A DNA stretch of 64,000 bases from Dirofilaria immitis (GCA_024305405.1 JAKNDB010000066.1:744001-808000); one strand, 5' to 3'. Counted from the first letter of the stretch, positions 24,901 to 38,973 are shown. Notes: generated from the sequence alone by a model not told the origin. A program made the numbers and translations.

Positions 24901-27900
24901 GATTTGTTTAGAGCAAAATGGATCTTTTTTTTTTAAAAAATATTTAAAATTTTATCATCTCTTCTCTTGTTTCTCGTAATTTATGCCCTTTTCCTAATTT
25001 GGTAAAAAAACTTTTGTTCATATCAGATATTCTTGAATATAATATAGAAGACAAAGTAAAATAAACATAAGATCAATCAGGCAGAATTTCTCAGTATCAG
25101 TATGTTTCAGAAACAAAGGCATATTTCCTTTTTGGTTACTTATCATTTCGAGATTGATTGATTAAAAATAAAAAATTCTGTTATTACATTAATTTAAAGT
25201 ATTACATGGCTTGCTTATTTCTCTCTATTATTATTTTTGCAGCATAGTTACTGCCGTTAATGCAACATGATCGAATTATCGTAAACCTTCCGCGGCCCAA
25301 TTCAGAACCCAGCACAACTTCATCCGCACTGAATTTCTCAATTGATCGTCTCATTTTGCTGAAAATTTGTTTGAAATTTTAATTTTGCATTTTCATAGAG
25401 CTGAAAATTTCGATAGTAATAAAAAAACATGAAATAGAAAACTTCCAAAAAATTATAAAATATACCAATCAGAAGTTCGAATGGCGGCAATAGCATAATG
25501 AAGACTGTCACCATTGCCAATCCTGAAAAATATCGGATTTCCAAAGCTAAAGTTTATAGAATTCGGTAAAATTCCTTAAGCGAAAACTTTATTTTTTATA
25601 TATTTTTTATTTTTATTCGCTTATTCATTAATTTTTAAGCTTATTCGAATTATTCAATTTTTATTTTAAATATTGCATTTAAACATTTTTTTCGTCCTTC
25701 CATTTTTTATTATTTTTTCTTTTATCTGTTTATTCGTTTATTTGTTTACTTTTTCACATCTATTCACTTAATTTTCTCGGAAAACGTTACGGAGTAATAG
25801 TGGGAAAGGAGGTTTTTTGTCATAGCTAAACTTTCATATTCAAATAACAAATTTATTTATGAAATAGGTTTCATACTTTTTGGACTTTGTCTGATCATCT
25901 CTCGAGCTTCGTATTGTGGGAATAACAGGTGATACAGGTATTTTTGGAATTAATAACGGTTTCATTGTTGATTCATTAGTATTATTCATATCTGAAAAAA
26001 ACTTTGATTGTTTAGTGCGAAATATTTGGAAAATAATTTTAAAGTGTACAAATGAATGATTCATTTTATTTGGAGTGATTGATTTTGGCTCACTTAATTA
26101 TTTGACATATTCATTAATTTTTTTTTCGAAAACGACACATATAAAAACACAATCAATTATAAATACCGTATTTAGTTTAGAATAACAATAAAGTTGACTA
26201 AATTACGACTTGACCTATTTAAAAGAAGCGTCGATTGGGTACTTATATTCTAACAACTAATTAAAATGAATCAGCAATAAATTTACCTGTAGGTGGAGGC
26301 GGAAAATGAAAATCGGACCATGACGGAGATTTCTTAGTTCGTTTATTTATAGTTGCCAGTTTCCTACAAGTGGTTTAACAATGTCAATTTATAAAAATCG
26401 AATTTTTTATTCTTTAGGAACTACTCAAAACTGAACTCTCGATACACTAATAAATAATTACATAAACAATTGAATTTTGGATAGATTAGCAATTTACAAT
26501 TAAATTTCTGAAATTTTTTCAAATTTTAATTTTTTTGCAATTTCTGATTTAAAGATTCTCAATAGTCAAAATTTTTGCAATTCAATCATTTTCATAACGA
26601 AGGCATTTCTATATTTCGTATTTTATAAATTCATTAATTAGTATGAATTATACATTGAATAGCACTGAATATAATAAAGTGAATGAAAGTTTTTATTGAA
26701 ACTAACTTTTCATCAGCATAAAAGCCATTATTTTGAATCTGATGATAGTTAATTTCGTTTGCATCACAGAAATTTGTACAAAAACCTTTTTCACCCAAAC
26801 TGGTCACCATAATTTTCGCTTTTCTTGCGTTATAATTTTTCGGATTTGGTTCACGGCGTCGAGAGATTAAAATTCCACACAATATACAACTTATGAGTAA
26901 GAATAAAATTACCAAACCTATAAAAATAATAATCGAAATTTTCATCACTACATATTCTTCATAATTAGAAAAAATTCTTGGACATGTGGCTTAACTATTT
27001 CCAAAAATGCATATATCCGTACATGAAATATCGTGAAAGACATTCGTTGATTTAGACAGCAGGACAATGGTCATGGATGTTGGAAACTGCTAAGAGATGT
27101 ATAACAACTCATTTACACTTAGGATTAGGTATATTAAATTGTGCGAAGAATAAGTAAAAGATTTAAGCAAAAACTATTCAAGTAAATAGAAATCGTTGCA
27201 TCACTAAATTTATAATATCAATTTTGATTTGTCTGAAGTTTTATAAGACAATTGCTTATCAGTATTTTAATTGGCATTACATGTAAAGATTAAAGTTCTT
27301 TTGTCACTGATCAAATTTAAGCAAATTTTAATTAATTCAGCTTGCTAAATTTGATTTTTAGTCTCAATATGGATATTATATATGGATGTTAAAAAGGTCG
27401 TGAAATAATTTTAAAAAGAAATTTACTTATGCAAATATATATTCAGTATCATTAATTAATATTTATATAAACAATGATAGAACGATTTCTATGAGCATTA
27501 ATGGAATTGTAGAAAATTCTGAATAATAAAGTAGATTAGAAAATACGAATAAATTCACTGCTAGCTAATAAATACTTACCAATAAAATAAATAACCGGAA
27601 ATATACCAGTGGGTTCATCGACTGCTATTGGCAAAGTTGTATTAAACATATCTAAAATTTACGCCAACGATTAAATTAATTAATGAGTAATTATTTTTGG
27701 CCGGAAAAACAAATGTTAAGAAATTTCATATGCAAGCGAATTATTGTCATCTTTATATTCATGGACATTCATAAACATGCAATCAAAAAATTGAATTTTG
27801 ATGATACGAATTGATTGAAGAATAAATTAAACGCCAGGAATCTTTTACATTTTAAAAAATAAAAATATTGAAAAATAGATAAACAGACTGGAAAATAAAG

Positions 27901-30900
27901 TTTTGCTATATTTTTCTTCAAATTATTATTGCTTTGAAATTTTATTATATATCATTTCAAAAACTTTCAAGAAAAAATCTGATTTTTTTTCAAATTTTGC
28001 TCATTCAAAAATAATTTTTAGTAAATGAATCAGCGATGCATCTGCTTACCCAAATTATTCGTATTTTATCAAAAGCAATTATCATTAGATATCATGCAGA
28101 AGGATGAGGATAGCATTAGATTGAAATATGAATTTGGCGTTGCCGCGTGATACAAATTTATTCCAATTTCAGTTTTGGATATTTCATAGTTAGTAGTTAT
28201 TTTTCGATCTAGTTTTCGTCAATTACTTTTGCTTACTATCAGTTAACGTATTATTTATCATTTAAATGAAACATCATATGAGTCACTTCTGATCCGAATT
28301 TGATCATTAAATTTCGTTTACTTTGTGGTATTAGTTTCGAAATTTTTCAAAGAGATAGAAACAAGCTTGTGCAGAAAGTTTAACTCTAAAGCAAATCAGT
28401 TTTGCCACATATTTTTCAATATTTTTTAAAGAAATTTTGGAAAAATAATCGGAAAATTCAAAATATCAATTTAATTTTAATTTGAACATTATCTTCATTG
28501 AAATTAATAAAGCAAAAAAAAGCAATTTTAGGACAAAGCATAGTGTTGCAAGCAGAAAGGAAGAAAGTGAGGAGGAGAAGAAGAAGAGATATTTTCAAAC
28601 CGGGAATAGAAGTGATGATGATAGTAGTAGTGTAGTAGTAGTAGTAGTATCGGCGATAGTAGTAATAATTCGTGTCGGTACGATTGCTTTCCTAACAATG
28701 CCTAAAGTAATTTTCCCTCAAAATTTCATTTTTTAAAAACTTCTTCCAATTTCAGAGAATGAAATAAGTTGCAAATAATAATGCAAAATTTAAGAAAGGA
28801 CCAAAACTAATTATATAATTTCATTGAGAAAAAAAAACTAAGCAAGGCTCAAGGCCTTATTTTCAATTTTGAATACGAGAAGAATTCTTATCGAATTTAT
28901 TGAATTTTGGAAGAAGAGTTACTATTCAACTATCAGAACTAATTCTTAAATTGAAATAATGCTAAAAGCAAAATTCATTTATTGGAATATAACTAAAAAT
29001 ATTCAAATTTTATGCCTGCTTAAAAAGAGCAATGGAAGAACTCATCATTGCAAAGAATTTGTTTAATTATAAAATTAGTGAGAAACTGAAGGCATAAGCA
29101 AACAAACAAGTTAACTCAGCAAATATATTTCTAAACCGGTTGAAAGAGCAGGGGAAATGATTGGACTTTGAAAGATGGAATTTAAATTTTGAAAAGGAAA
29201 AATGAATTTCAATTTAAAAAAGATTTAAAAGCCAAATAAACAAAGTGAGTTTGAATTAAAAAAATCTGCATGCTAGGCTTACTTGATGCAAAGTATATTT
29301 CAGACAGAAAGAGCCATTGCTCCTTATAGCTAAGTTTCATTTTCAAAGCTTGGCCAGTTGCATTATGTAATGGTATTCGTATTGGCAAATTTCGTGCAGC
29401 ATCTAATGGTCTTCTCTGAAATATATTGCAAATAATTTCGAAATCAAGAAATGATCAACAAATTTTTCTCGAGACTCTTGAGAATTTTGAAATAAATAAA
29501 ATAAATAAACGAATTATTTTACTTGTATGGATGAAATTTGTGAAGCGAGTGCAAATTTCTTGCCATTAGGACTAAAAATATTTCGGTCATTCGTAATGAC
29601 GTCCCATAGGTCCAAATCTCGAGATATGCAAATTTTCGAATATCGGCAAATTCAAAAACAATTTCTACCGAACCGTCTGAATTTAAGGAGGACTAATGAA
29701 TTATTTTTTTACACATATTATTTATATTCAAACACATATAAAGGGAGTTATCTATTGTATATTTTTAGAATTCATGAATATCATCGTTAATTTTACTTCA
29801 GCATTCGTTTGAGAAATATTAATTTACTTAAAAATAACTAGTTAACTATGACTAAACTTTGATATTGGATCATGTAAAATTCTACATAGGAATTTTTACT
29901 TGTTATCAGTTGATTCCATCCAATCCATGCTGATATTGCATTATCATTACCGGTAATATCGTCCAGTGGATTTGTTGTGGCAATGATACCATCTGTGAGA
30001 AGTCCTAAACCCCTGAAATTTAAATAAGTAATAATTTTCATTCGAAAAGCAAATAATAAATCTGAATGTTGAATATAATATCGATATCAGAAAGCAAAAA
30101 TACATCCCGTAATAATTTAGTAATTAATGCGAATAATGATCAATATTTTCGTATATTCAAATTGTTGATTACTTTTTCAAATTTAGATTGGACTAAGTAA
30201 TGATTATGCAACCAAGTAACCCATATGGCCAAATAATCATTTTATTGTCATAGCCAATTTTGATTCATTAAAGAGGCTATCTCTATTTTGCATAAAAGGA
30301 AATTACTAAGCAGAAAAGAATGGATCTTTCGCTGAAGTTGAAAAGTAATCAAATTGCATTTCGGTCAATCAAATTTACTATTTTTAGCTAATTGAATACA
30401 AGTTTTCTACTTCCAGTCAATTAAATTTGTCATTTAAATTTCTCATTTGCTCGAAGATTGAATGAACAATAAGTTTTATGATAGTTGAAAGAAGTCAATG
30501 CCAATATTTACTTCTTTTTCCTACAATTTTAGAATCAATTTATTTTTTTAAAATGTATTTTCTGAATATGATTTTTGCTTTAATAATAATATCAATAGCT
30601 AAATTAATTTTGCCAAATTTTTATAAAGAAAAATTTGAAAAATGAAATTGTTTCAGAGTTTGGAAATTTCGATATTTTTTCTTCATTTATTTAATAAATT
30701 GAAAATATTAAAATAATATGGTAAAATTTTTTATTAACTTACTTTTTATTATTCGTAAAATGACTAAGCATATTTGATTTTTCAAAAATTTTATCACGAA
30801 AATCATAACTATCAATTCTGGAGCCATCGTTGTTCATCGAATAGTACATTAAACCTTCTGTAAAGATATCAGATGTTCAATTTATACCAATAACTTTTTC

Positions 30901-33602
30901 ATTCTTTTTTTTTTTTTAAAAAAAGGGGTGACATCATAATCATAAGTATATTTTTAGCTTAAAAATTAAATTTATGAGAATTTCTCGACTTCTATAAGAA
31001 ATGAAATAAAGATTATATCAAGAATATATTGGAAATTGAATCAATGATTGATTCTTAACATGAATCATTTTTAAGTAATGAAAAAGTTGAATTATTTTAA
31101 AATAAATTTAGAAAAATAAAGAAAATTTTAAGATCTTTTTATCGACAATTTATTCCTATCAAAAATTTATTTACATTCTTACAAAACTAAAAGCCAATAA
31201 TTAATTAAAATGAAAAGTTGAAAAATAGAAAATAAAAATAAACAAAGAATACCATTATAGGGACAACCGTAAAATTCCACTCTTAGACACATTGTTCTTG
31301 CGTACGTTGAATAAGGTACAATTCGAATACGTGAAGCAACGATTGGTGGATCTAATTCACGTTCTACAGCAGTCTCTGTATCCTCATTTCCGTCTAAGAT
31401 TTCAACTAATTCTCTATTATGATATTTGATCCATGAGCTATCCAATCTTAAGTATTCAATCGTATAATGTGTTGTATATTCTCGACCTGTTCCATTCCCA
31501 TAACGACCTTGTGTTTCAATTGCCGTGATCACGTATATCTCTTCGAAATTTACCTATAACATCCAGTAAAATTTAATACTATGAAATTTAATACTAAAAT
31601 AATAAAATTGCTTAAATTTTATTGAAAAGTAAAAATTATATAAAAGAATTACAAATATTTATTGAAACATTCACAGTTTCTCTTATCTTATCTGATAATT
31701 TTATTTAAAATTAACTGAATCGCAGTTGTTGATAATTTAATTTTTACCTTAACTTTTATCTTAACTTAACTCAATTGTTTTGTAATATTTTAATTCCACA
31801 CGGCATAATTTTAATTATACAAAAAATGGATAAGTAAAAATCCATGCTATCAATATTAATATATTGATAATGATGGTTTGTTTTCAAACTTTATAAACTT
31901 CTATTTAAATAATTATATTATAAAAAAATAAAGTGTTTTATAAAGATTTTTCAAAATTGCTAACTACGATATGACAGCCATTATTTTTGTAAAACTCCAA
32001 AATAATAAATGAAAAAAAAATTGAAAGAAATTATTTAAATTTAATAAATCATGAATTTTTGTGGATTTAAAGAATTTAACAAATTTAAAAATTAATATAA
32101 TTTAGTTATCATCTAAGGATGAAATATTTGATAGATTTTATTCTATATTACTGTATAGTTAAGGATCGAGACAGTTATTTAATTTTTATTCAATTTCACA
32201 CAAGATTATTACTATATAAACTTTATTAATTTTATGCAACCTTATTTAATTGAAAAAACAAAAATGGAAAAAATTATTTCAGAAAAATTAGCTTAAAAGT
32301 GGCTCTTTTTTTTCGGCAAATATAAAAATCTTAAAAATATGAATTTATATTTTTTTCCAAAAATATAAATTTTCTTTTAATGATATTCATTTCATGCAAA
32401 TAAAGCAAATTTATGAGCTAACATTTAATTTTATTTACAAACATAATTAATCTATCAATTTATGATATTTTTATTTTTTAGAAAAGATTTATCATAACAT
32501 TTTATAAATAATAATGTGTGGTAAATTTTCTGATATTTTAAAATTTAAAAAATGAGAAAATATTAAATTTAAATCTCATTTGAAGTTTATGATATGAATT
32601 TTTTTTTTAAAAAAATAAAACAAATATGAAACCTCTAGGAATTCATAGGAGCCTGTTTTAATTTGCGGCTTTGGACACCATGCACCGGATGCAAATTCTT
32701 TTCGTATCCTAAAAAACAATTTTTGGCAAACTTAACTAAGCATTGATATTATTACTATTTGTTATCACTATCATCATTATCGTTACTATTACTATTATTA
32801 TATTGATAATATTCCTATTATAAAATATTTGTTAAAAGAAGAAGAGGTGATGTAGTAGAAGTCATTATGCAAATGAAATGGTTTTGAGAAAATCTAATTT
32901 ACCTGAGTAATAATTATCGAATTAAATGCATCATCTAGTTAGACAGTTATAATAACGGGTCAGAATATCGATTTGACCCTATTCCACGATATGCTTTCTA
33001 TTTATTTATTTCGATACTTGGGTAATGCAATTCATGCTTTTCATATTTGACTATATTAATGCCGAGATATGAATTTATCATTTCAATAAAGTTTAGAAAT
33101 ATTCGCTATGAGTGGATGATAAGAATTCATCTTAACAGAAGTAATTTTAATGAAGAACCCTTAATGATTGTTGTCGATAACTTGCAGTTTATCTATTTAT
33201 CAGTCATCCATTTATCATAATATCTCTTAAATGAGAGACAATAAATTCTAAAATGTAGACGATAAAATTAAGATTCTGACCATTAAAATATTCAGAAAAG
33301 CAGCCGTAAATAATAAATAATGATATTTGAGGCCACGATTAAACTTTCCCATCAAATATGATTTTAATCTCTCAGCTGCTGAGTTCCGATCAAAGTATTC
33401 GAAGACAATCAATCATAAACAATTCACACCTGGCATTTTGTGGCCCGACACTATTCATATCAAAACTACTGGAAGCAGACAATTGTGAATCCCGAATTTC
33501 ACCACTTTCCATACCAAGTGCCGTAACTCGACATTCAGCTGTAATTGTAAACATTAAATTAAAGATTTGAATAGTCAATAAAAACTTTAGAATTGAATTC
33601 AA
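21946..33602 (-). CDS. Discoidin-domain receptor (DDR-like) with predicted pseudokinase domain
   Basis: Seventeen exons on the minus strand: 33430-33538 (perhaps extending to 33602), 32633-32708, 31253-31553, 30743-30857, 29900-30012, 29523-29676, 29283-29415, 27580-27651, 26707-26917, 26287-26363, 25877-25991, 25206-25358, 24669-24729, 24312-24403, 24000-24195, 23327-23473, 21946-22131 (TAA). Phases fit, except that exon 29523-29676 needs one T in the T5 at 29574-29578. About 770 residues. Residues 1-160 are the discoidin (F5/8C) domain: ALGMESGEIRDSQLSASSS, GAWCPKP, TQGRYGNGTGREY, LDGNEDTETAV, CLRVEFYGCPYN. Residues 160-335 match the second, discoidin-like DDR domain (GLGLLTDGI, WIGWN, VEIVFEF). 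A membrane helix (VIYFIGLVILFLLISCILCG) spans exons 27580 and 26707. The kinase-like domain starts near residue 495. DDRs are collagen receptors. A hydrophobic stretch (FLLTIQIFNLMFTITA) just upstream of ECRVTALG may be the signal peptide, but no in-frame ATG precedes it, so the 5' end is open. Confidence 0.9.
23556..23620. repeat. 18-bp tandem repeat in a DDR intron
   Basis: Just over three copies of an 18-bp unit, aaagcttttgataaaaac, with one T-to-C change in the third copy. It lies in the intron between exons 24000-24195 and 23327-23473. Confidence 0.9.
24469..24639 (-). other. 56-codon open frame filling a DDR intron
   Basis: ATG at 24639 to TGA at 24469-24471, almost filling the 265-bp intron between kinase exons 24669-24729 and 24312-24403. 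The frame begins MPSSYLFGDLTFDGPDPMVS and contains ISPKHSAWSFGQYVALNFQ. It is more GC-rich and amino-acid-balanced than other introns. I do not recognise it, and the flanking exons join in phase without it and give a normal kinase order. It could be a chance frame, an alternative exon or a fossil insertion. Confidence 0.3.
28600..28662. repeat. (TAG)n / (GAT)n microsatellite in a DDR intron
   Basis: gtagtagtagtagtat with neighbouring gatgatgatag, inside the long intron between exons 29283-29415 and 27580-27651. The overlapping plus-strand frame with a Val run is an artefact of it. Confidence 0.85.
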
Positions 33603-35559
33603 ATAATCAATTTGATCTTTAACTCAAATAACTGAGCAAAAATGAAAACAAATTATTGAACCAAAATTTCGAGAATCATAGCTCGATCCCTATGAATGGC
33701 AAAAAAGATTTAGTATTTGCCAAAAATTTAGCGTGGCAAAAAAAAATTTTTTTTTTTGCTGAGATAGACAAATAAATAAATCGCATAAAATTATTGAAAT
33801 GAAATTTCCTTTCCACTCCATCAATTTTTGATTTCATTCGTTAATTTGTTTATATTCTTCGTTTTTTTTTTTTTATTTTGATTTTTTTTCTTTCAAATCG
33901 TTACCAATTAATCTTGCACTTTTCCGATTTATTTCTCTAATATTTCGTCAATTTCAATTTATTTTTAGTAATTCATTTCTTGCAATTTTAAATTTAATAT
34001 TTATCATTTCGAATTTTCAGTATGAAAAATAAAATTTTATGCTTATTTTATTCAAATTTTAAATAATATTTACAAGCTGGGAAAATGTCAAATAATATTT
34101 AATTCTTTGATTTTAGCTATTTCTAATTACATAACAATCCGATATGGTATTAAGCTTTTCAAATGAAATAAATCACAACTAGTAAAATTATAAATTAAAC
34201 TTTATCAATTTTCCAAAAATTATTCAAGCGAAAAGATTCTCAAATGATAAGCGATTATGCGATTTTGTTTTGCGGAATCCTCCTGACTTTATATTTTATT
34301 TATTTTGAATGGTTTTGTTTACTTCTATACGTATTCTCGAGAAGAGATATTGCACCTACGAAACATGACCAACATGAAAATGTTATAAATATGAAGACAA
34401 CATTATCGCTACGGACATTTACCTTTAACAAGGTCATAAAGGACAAGGTCAAAGGTTGTGATTTATTACAATATTGAATCATTCTCTATTTTACTATATT
34501 TAAGTTTTGATAAAATGCAATAATTCATAGTACCCTTGTTACATATGAGCTAAAAATAAGGAACGCATGTTTTCAAGATCTAAAGCTTAAAAAATGAGAT
34601 TGTTGAAAATTTTCATAAAACTTTTCAAATCCACCATTCTCGACTAAATTTGTTAAGTGTATAAATTTATTGAATGATTGAATACTTCAAATTTTATTTA
34701 TTATTTTTTCTCATAAAACTATCTGTTGTCCATTTTATTTAAAAGAAATACTAAGAAATATTTATCGTAAAAAGTAGTAAACAATACTTAAAATACTTAT
34801 TCATATTATTTTGAAAATACTAATTTAAAAGCTATTTTTGTTTATATTGGTAAGAAAAAATTAAAATGAGAATAAATGCATTGTGAGGAATATTATATTA
34901 AATTAAAACTTAATCAATCGATGATATTAAACAATTCGTATTTTAAGTCCTCTATTAGATGAATAAAAATTCTGGATTTGATTAATTAATTTATTCGTAA
35001 TATTAGCCTTATCTAATTTCTTAGCATAATTAATTTGATAATGTATCAGATGGAAGTCATTTATTCCAGAAGACAACGAATCATCAATCATAAGTTCCTT
35101 CTTTTCTTTTTTTTTCATTTCCATTCTCTTCTAACTTTTTAGGTTTTAGGTTTTTTTCTCAATTCTGATATATCGATTGATCTATTAGACTTTTACAATT
35201 GCGGTTTTGTCAAAATTTTGACCAAATAAATTTATGCTTTGCGCAGCTGTTAGTTTCATTTAATTGACACTTATTATTTATCGAAGAGAATTGATCAAAA
35301 TTAAACGATCAAATAATTGATAATTAGTGGTTTTATGATTGCAACGAATAGCTGAGAAAACTATTAGATTTTATTATACAATTTATTACACATAAAAATT
35401 GCAATAATTTTTTTTTTTCAAATTTAATACAATAAAATAAGTTAGCGCATTTATTTAAAAATTAAAATTTCATTTACTAATTTTAATTTCATTTACTAAT
35501 TTTCAAATTTTATTTATTCATTTTTAAATTTCTGATATTTTGTACTTTTTTTTCTCTCT

Positions 35560-35592
35560 TTTTCTTTCTCTTCTCTCTCTCTCTCTTTCGCT
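35560..35592. repeat. (CT)n tract
   Basis: tctctctctctctctttcgc preceded by further C/T-rich sequence; low complexity. Confidence 0.8.
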
Positions 35593-36377
35593 TTTTTTTT
35601 CTGATATTAAATATCTAGTTGATGATTGTATTGAATGATTAAGTTAGATAAATAAAAGAATGAAATTTTATTTGGTATAAAAAAATTTCAAAAAAAAAAG
35701 ATGAAATGTTTATTTTAGATAGAATACGGTAATACAGTAATACATATATATAAGCTTCTTTTTGTACTTTTTTTTCGTACAAAATTCTCTTTTAATAAAT
35801 TCAAATTTAAAATATTTGTTGATATTAAATTTAAGTATAAATTAGATTAAGTAAAAAAATTTTTAAGTATAAATTTGATTAAGCATGCATTTTTTTTTTT
35901 TTATTAAATATGCATTTAAAGAAAAGATGAAAAAAAAAAAAAAACGGAAAACGGAAAGAAGGAATGAACGAAAAGTTCAAGTACCATTTATCATACTTCA
36001 AAATTAACCCTCTTTTTTTTCCCCCTCTTTTTTCTTTTTTTTTTTTCAATTATCTTTTATCTTAGACCCCCAATGTTCTCGTTTAACCTTTAGAAAGAAA
36101 GGACAGTTGTTCTAATTTCAGATTCGATTTCTCATTCATTCATGAATAACTATTATGCCGCATTCTATATCATTAAGGATTATCCCTATCTTTCTGCTTT
36201 GCCAGGTTGATTAATGTTATAACAATTATCTATTTTCGTTATGAAAAAGATTCTGATCAGATAAATTCTTTCACTTTTAGCCTAACATAAGCATTCTACT
36301 ACATTTCTACTTATTATATCATCCAACAGATGATCATCAGATCATATGATACGAATTAAAAATTTATGCTCAACTGC

Positions 36378-36490
36378 TCAACTCCTTCTTCTTCTTCTTC
36401 TTCTCATTTTCTATTTTAACTATTAGATTCTAAATAATCTCCTTCTTCATCTTTTCATTTTCTATCTTAATTATTAGATTCTAAATAAGC
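36378..36490. repeat. (CTT)n run and a 35-bp direct repeat
   Basis: ccttcttcttcttcttcttc near 36385, followed by two near-identical copies of a segment running cattttctat..taattattagattctaaataa (about 36406-36440 and 36455-36488). Confidence 0.75.
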
Positions 36491-38049
36491 AATTAAAAGC
36501 CATCTATCTCTATGTAACTATATGAAAGAAAGATTAATTGAATAACGAAATAATAATTAACATTTTTGAATCGTTGAAATATGATAAAATATTTCGGTGA
36601 ATAAAATATATCAAAAGAGTAGAATTTTAACAAAAAAAAAAAAAATATCTTTGAAATAGTATAAAAGATCATTTCTCTTTGTTTGTGATTTTTTGAAATG
36701 ATAAAAAATGTTTCGCTTGAAATAAGATGTGAAAATTGAAAATAAAAATTAATCTTTTATTCTTTTTTGTATGCCGAAAAATTTTTTCCTTTCACTTTTC
36801 AACATCAACATATCATATTGATTGCATATTTCTTCAATTAAATACTTCAATTAAAATTTAAATTATCAACTTATCATATTGTTTGATGCTCCAAATTATA
36901 AGTTAAATTATCAACTTATCATATTAGTTGAATGGTTCAATTAGAGTTTAAATTCTTAGCAATAATTTTTAAAATTTCAATAATAAAGTTTCGTTGCTTT
37001 GAGAAAGAAATACCAATGCGGAAATATATTATTTGTTTACTTGAATCGGGAAAAGGGAGCATTAAATGATCAATGATAAAAATGACACAAGTGATTAAGA
37101 AACTTATAGCAACTAATTAGATCTAATCGGAACAACAAATTTATTATTTACGTTATTCTGCTAAACAGCGAAAATTACTACATCTTAAATATTTCATATT
37201 AATACATCTTGCTGATATGATGATGATGATTAGTATTGCTGATACTAAAAATACAATCAGTCATCTTCTAAATGCTTTTGCATTTAGCCGCTTAAGATAT
37301 AAATATACCAATATACTGATAAAAATGATAACAACTCAATTTCTATCTATCTTTGACTTGATTTAGCTCAATAAAATATTATTATAAATAACAGTTGCAA
37401 ATAATATGAAGAAACATATATGACATTGATAATTAATACTACCTGATATTGCTATTTATTATTTCTGCCATAATTCCATCATTACCTCTACCGTTTCGTA
37501 TCTATTCCATAGAACAGGTGCATGATAGATCATTGGCGCAATATGTTTTCGGTAATTTTGTAATTTTCGACCAGATGGATTGATTCTTTTGGCCAAAAAT
37601 CATTTACGCATAGAGTCTGCTATTTAAGATGTGATTCTTACGACGTACGACGCCTTTACAGAGATATTTTACGCCGCCGCCGTACAAAAAGTAATAAAAT
37701 AAAACAAGAAAAAAAGGCCATAAAAGAAGTCATAAAATTGTTCTGAAAATAGAAAATTTTGTAGAAAAAAAAAAAAAGATATTCTGATATCAGTCAATAT
37801 ATTATCAATATATTGATTGAATTATTAAACAATTTAATTTAAAAAAAAGTTAAGCGTTTAAGCTCTAGTATTATCATTAAATTTTTCCTTAATATAATAA
37901 GAAGTAAATGATTAGAAATTATCATTATCATTATCATTGATTATCAGCATTCTTTTCCAATCAATCTATGTGTGTAATAAATTGCTATGTACTGGCATTT
38001 ATGACTTCTTGTTGGAATTTTTGAATGTCATATGAAAAAGAATAGATTC

Positions 38050-38330
38050 GATACTTTGAAATTCGTCTAAGATATTGATTAAAGCAATAGTTTTAGTTAA
38101 AGGTCATCACTCTCAACTATGACTTTTAATTCTAGTTAAAAAGTCATTACAAAGGTCATTATCACTCACGACTATAATATTATAATTGGAAATCTGATAC
38201 TTTGAAATTTGTCTAAGATATTGATTAAAACGATAATTTTAGTTAAAAGGTCATTACTCTCGACGATAACTTTATGGTCAGAAATCTGATACTTTGAGAT
38301 TTTGATTTTTCATCAAAGAATTGCCTTAAG
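38050..38330. repeat. Degenerate tandem repeat, unit about 146 bp
   Basis: A unit beginning gatactttgaaatt.gtctaa starts at 38050 and again at 38196; both copies continue with agatattgattaaa and a ttttagttaaa..gtcat block. A third, truncated start (gatactttgagatttt) is at 38288. No coding frame runs through it. Confidence 0.8.
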
Positions 38331-38963
38331 TATGTGATATTTAGTCTAATTTTTATGCATCTCTAGGCAAGAAGTTTTCCTAATTACAAATAAATATCTT
38401 TATAAGATACCCAGCTGTTGCTAAGCATTTTACGATATATTCCCTTATAAGTCTTGTTTTACTAAAAGTGATCATGTTTTATTATGATTGAAATTTCTAA
38501 TAGCCTATCTTTAAATTAATGGTTAAACTATTCGCTAAAGCGACAATGTCATTAAAAAGATTATCAATGTTGACATGATAAGTGATCAAGTAATGATAGA
38601 TATGAAATGAAATCGTCCCACCGAATCTTCGATTATAATATTTTATTTAAATTTTTCCGCCAAAATAAATTAATTTTTAAATTGTTTGATTAAAAACAAA
38701 AAAAATTTTTTTAATTAAACTTATTTGTCAAACATTTTTAAATATTACAAATTATGCATACAATTCTTTTTAGCAAATTATTATTTTGGCTTATTCGAAA
38801 ATTAAATGCATAAATTAGTCAATTTAAGTGGTCCCTTTTAAGTCTATAAATTCAATATATCGTAAAATTCATTTATTTGCAAAAGGCAATAAGCCAAGTT
38901 ATGCTTCAACACATGCAATTTAATCATTACAATTTTGCGCTTAAGAATGATGCCAATGAATTC

Positions 38964-38973
38964 ATCAATCATC

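Larger units (their letters stand above)
23327..25358 (-). other. Kinase-like domain of the DDR gene: catalytic residues missing
   Basis: Read across exons 25206-25358 to 23327-23473. The glycine loop is LGRGRFTII (third Gly replaced by Thr). The nucleotide-binding Lys is kept (YAAKII) and so is the alpha-C Glu (FNDEVKIL). The catalytic loop is IVHGHLSPQCILI where active DDRs have HRDLATRN: Asp to His, Asn to Cys. DFG is replaced by ASP (KIASPRGHLHHAQLRYSAPE), and the short activation segment lacks the YxxxYY tyrosines. Structural motifs further on persist (APES, DVWSFAVTTWEIF, PFAELTNAQLIENA, ECWRRIPNDRPTF). So the fold is retained but phosphotransfer is not expected. The frame is intact through these exons, so the changes are not due to frameshift. 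Confidence 0.85.
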
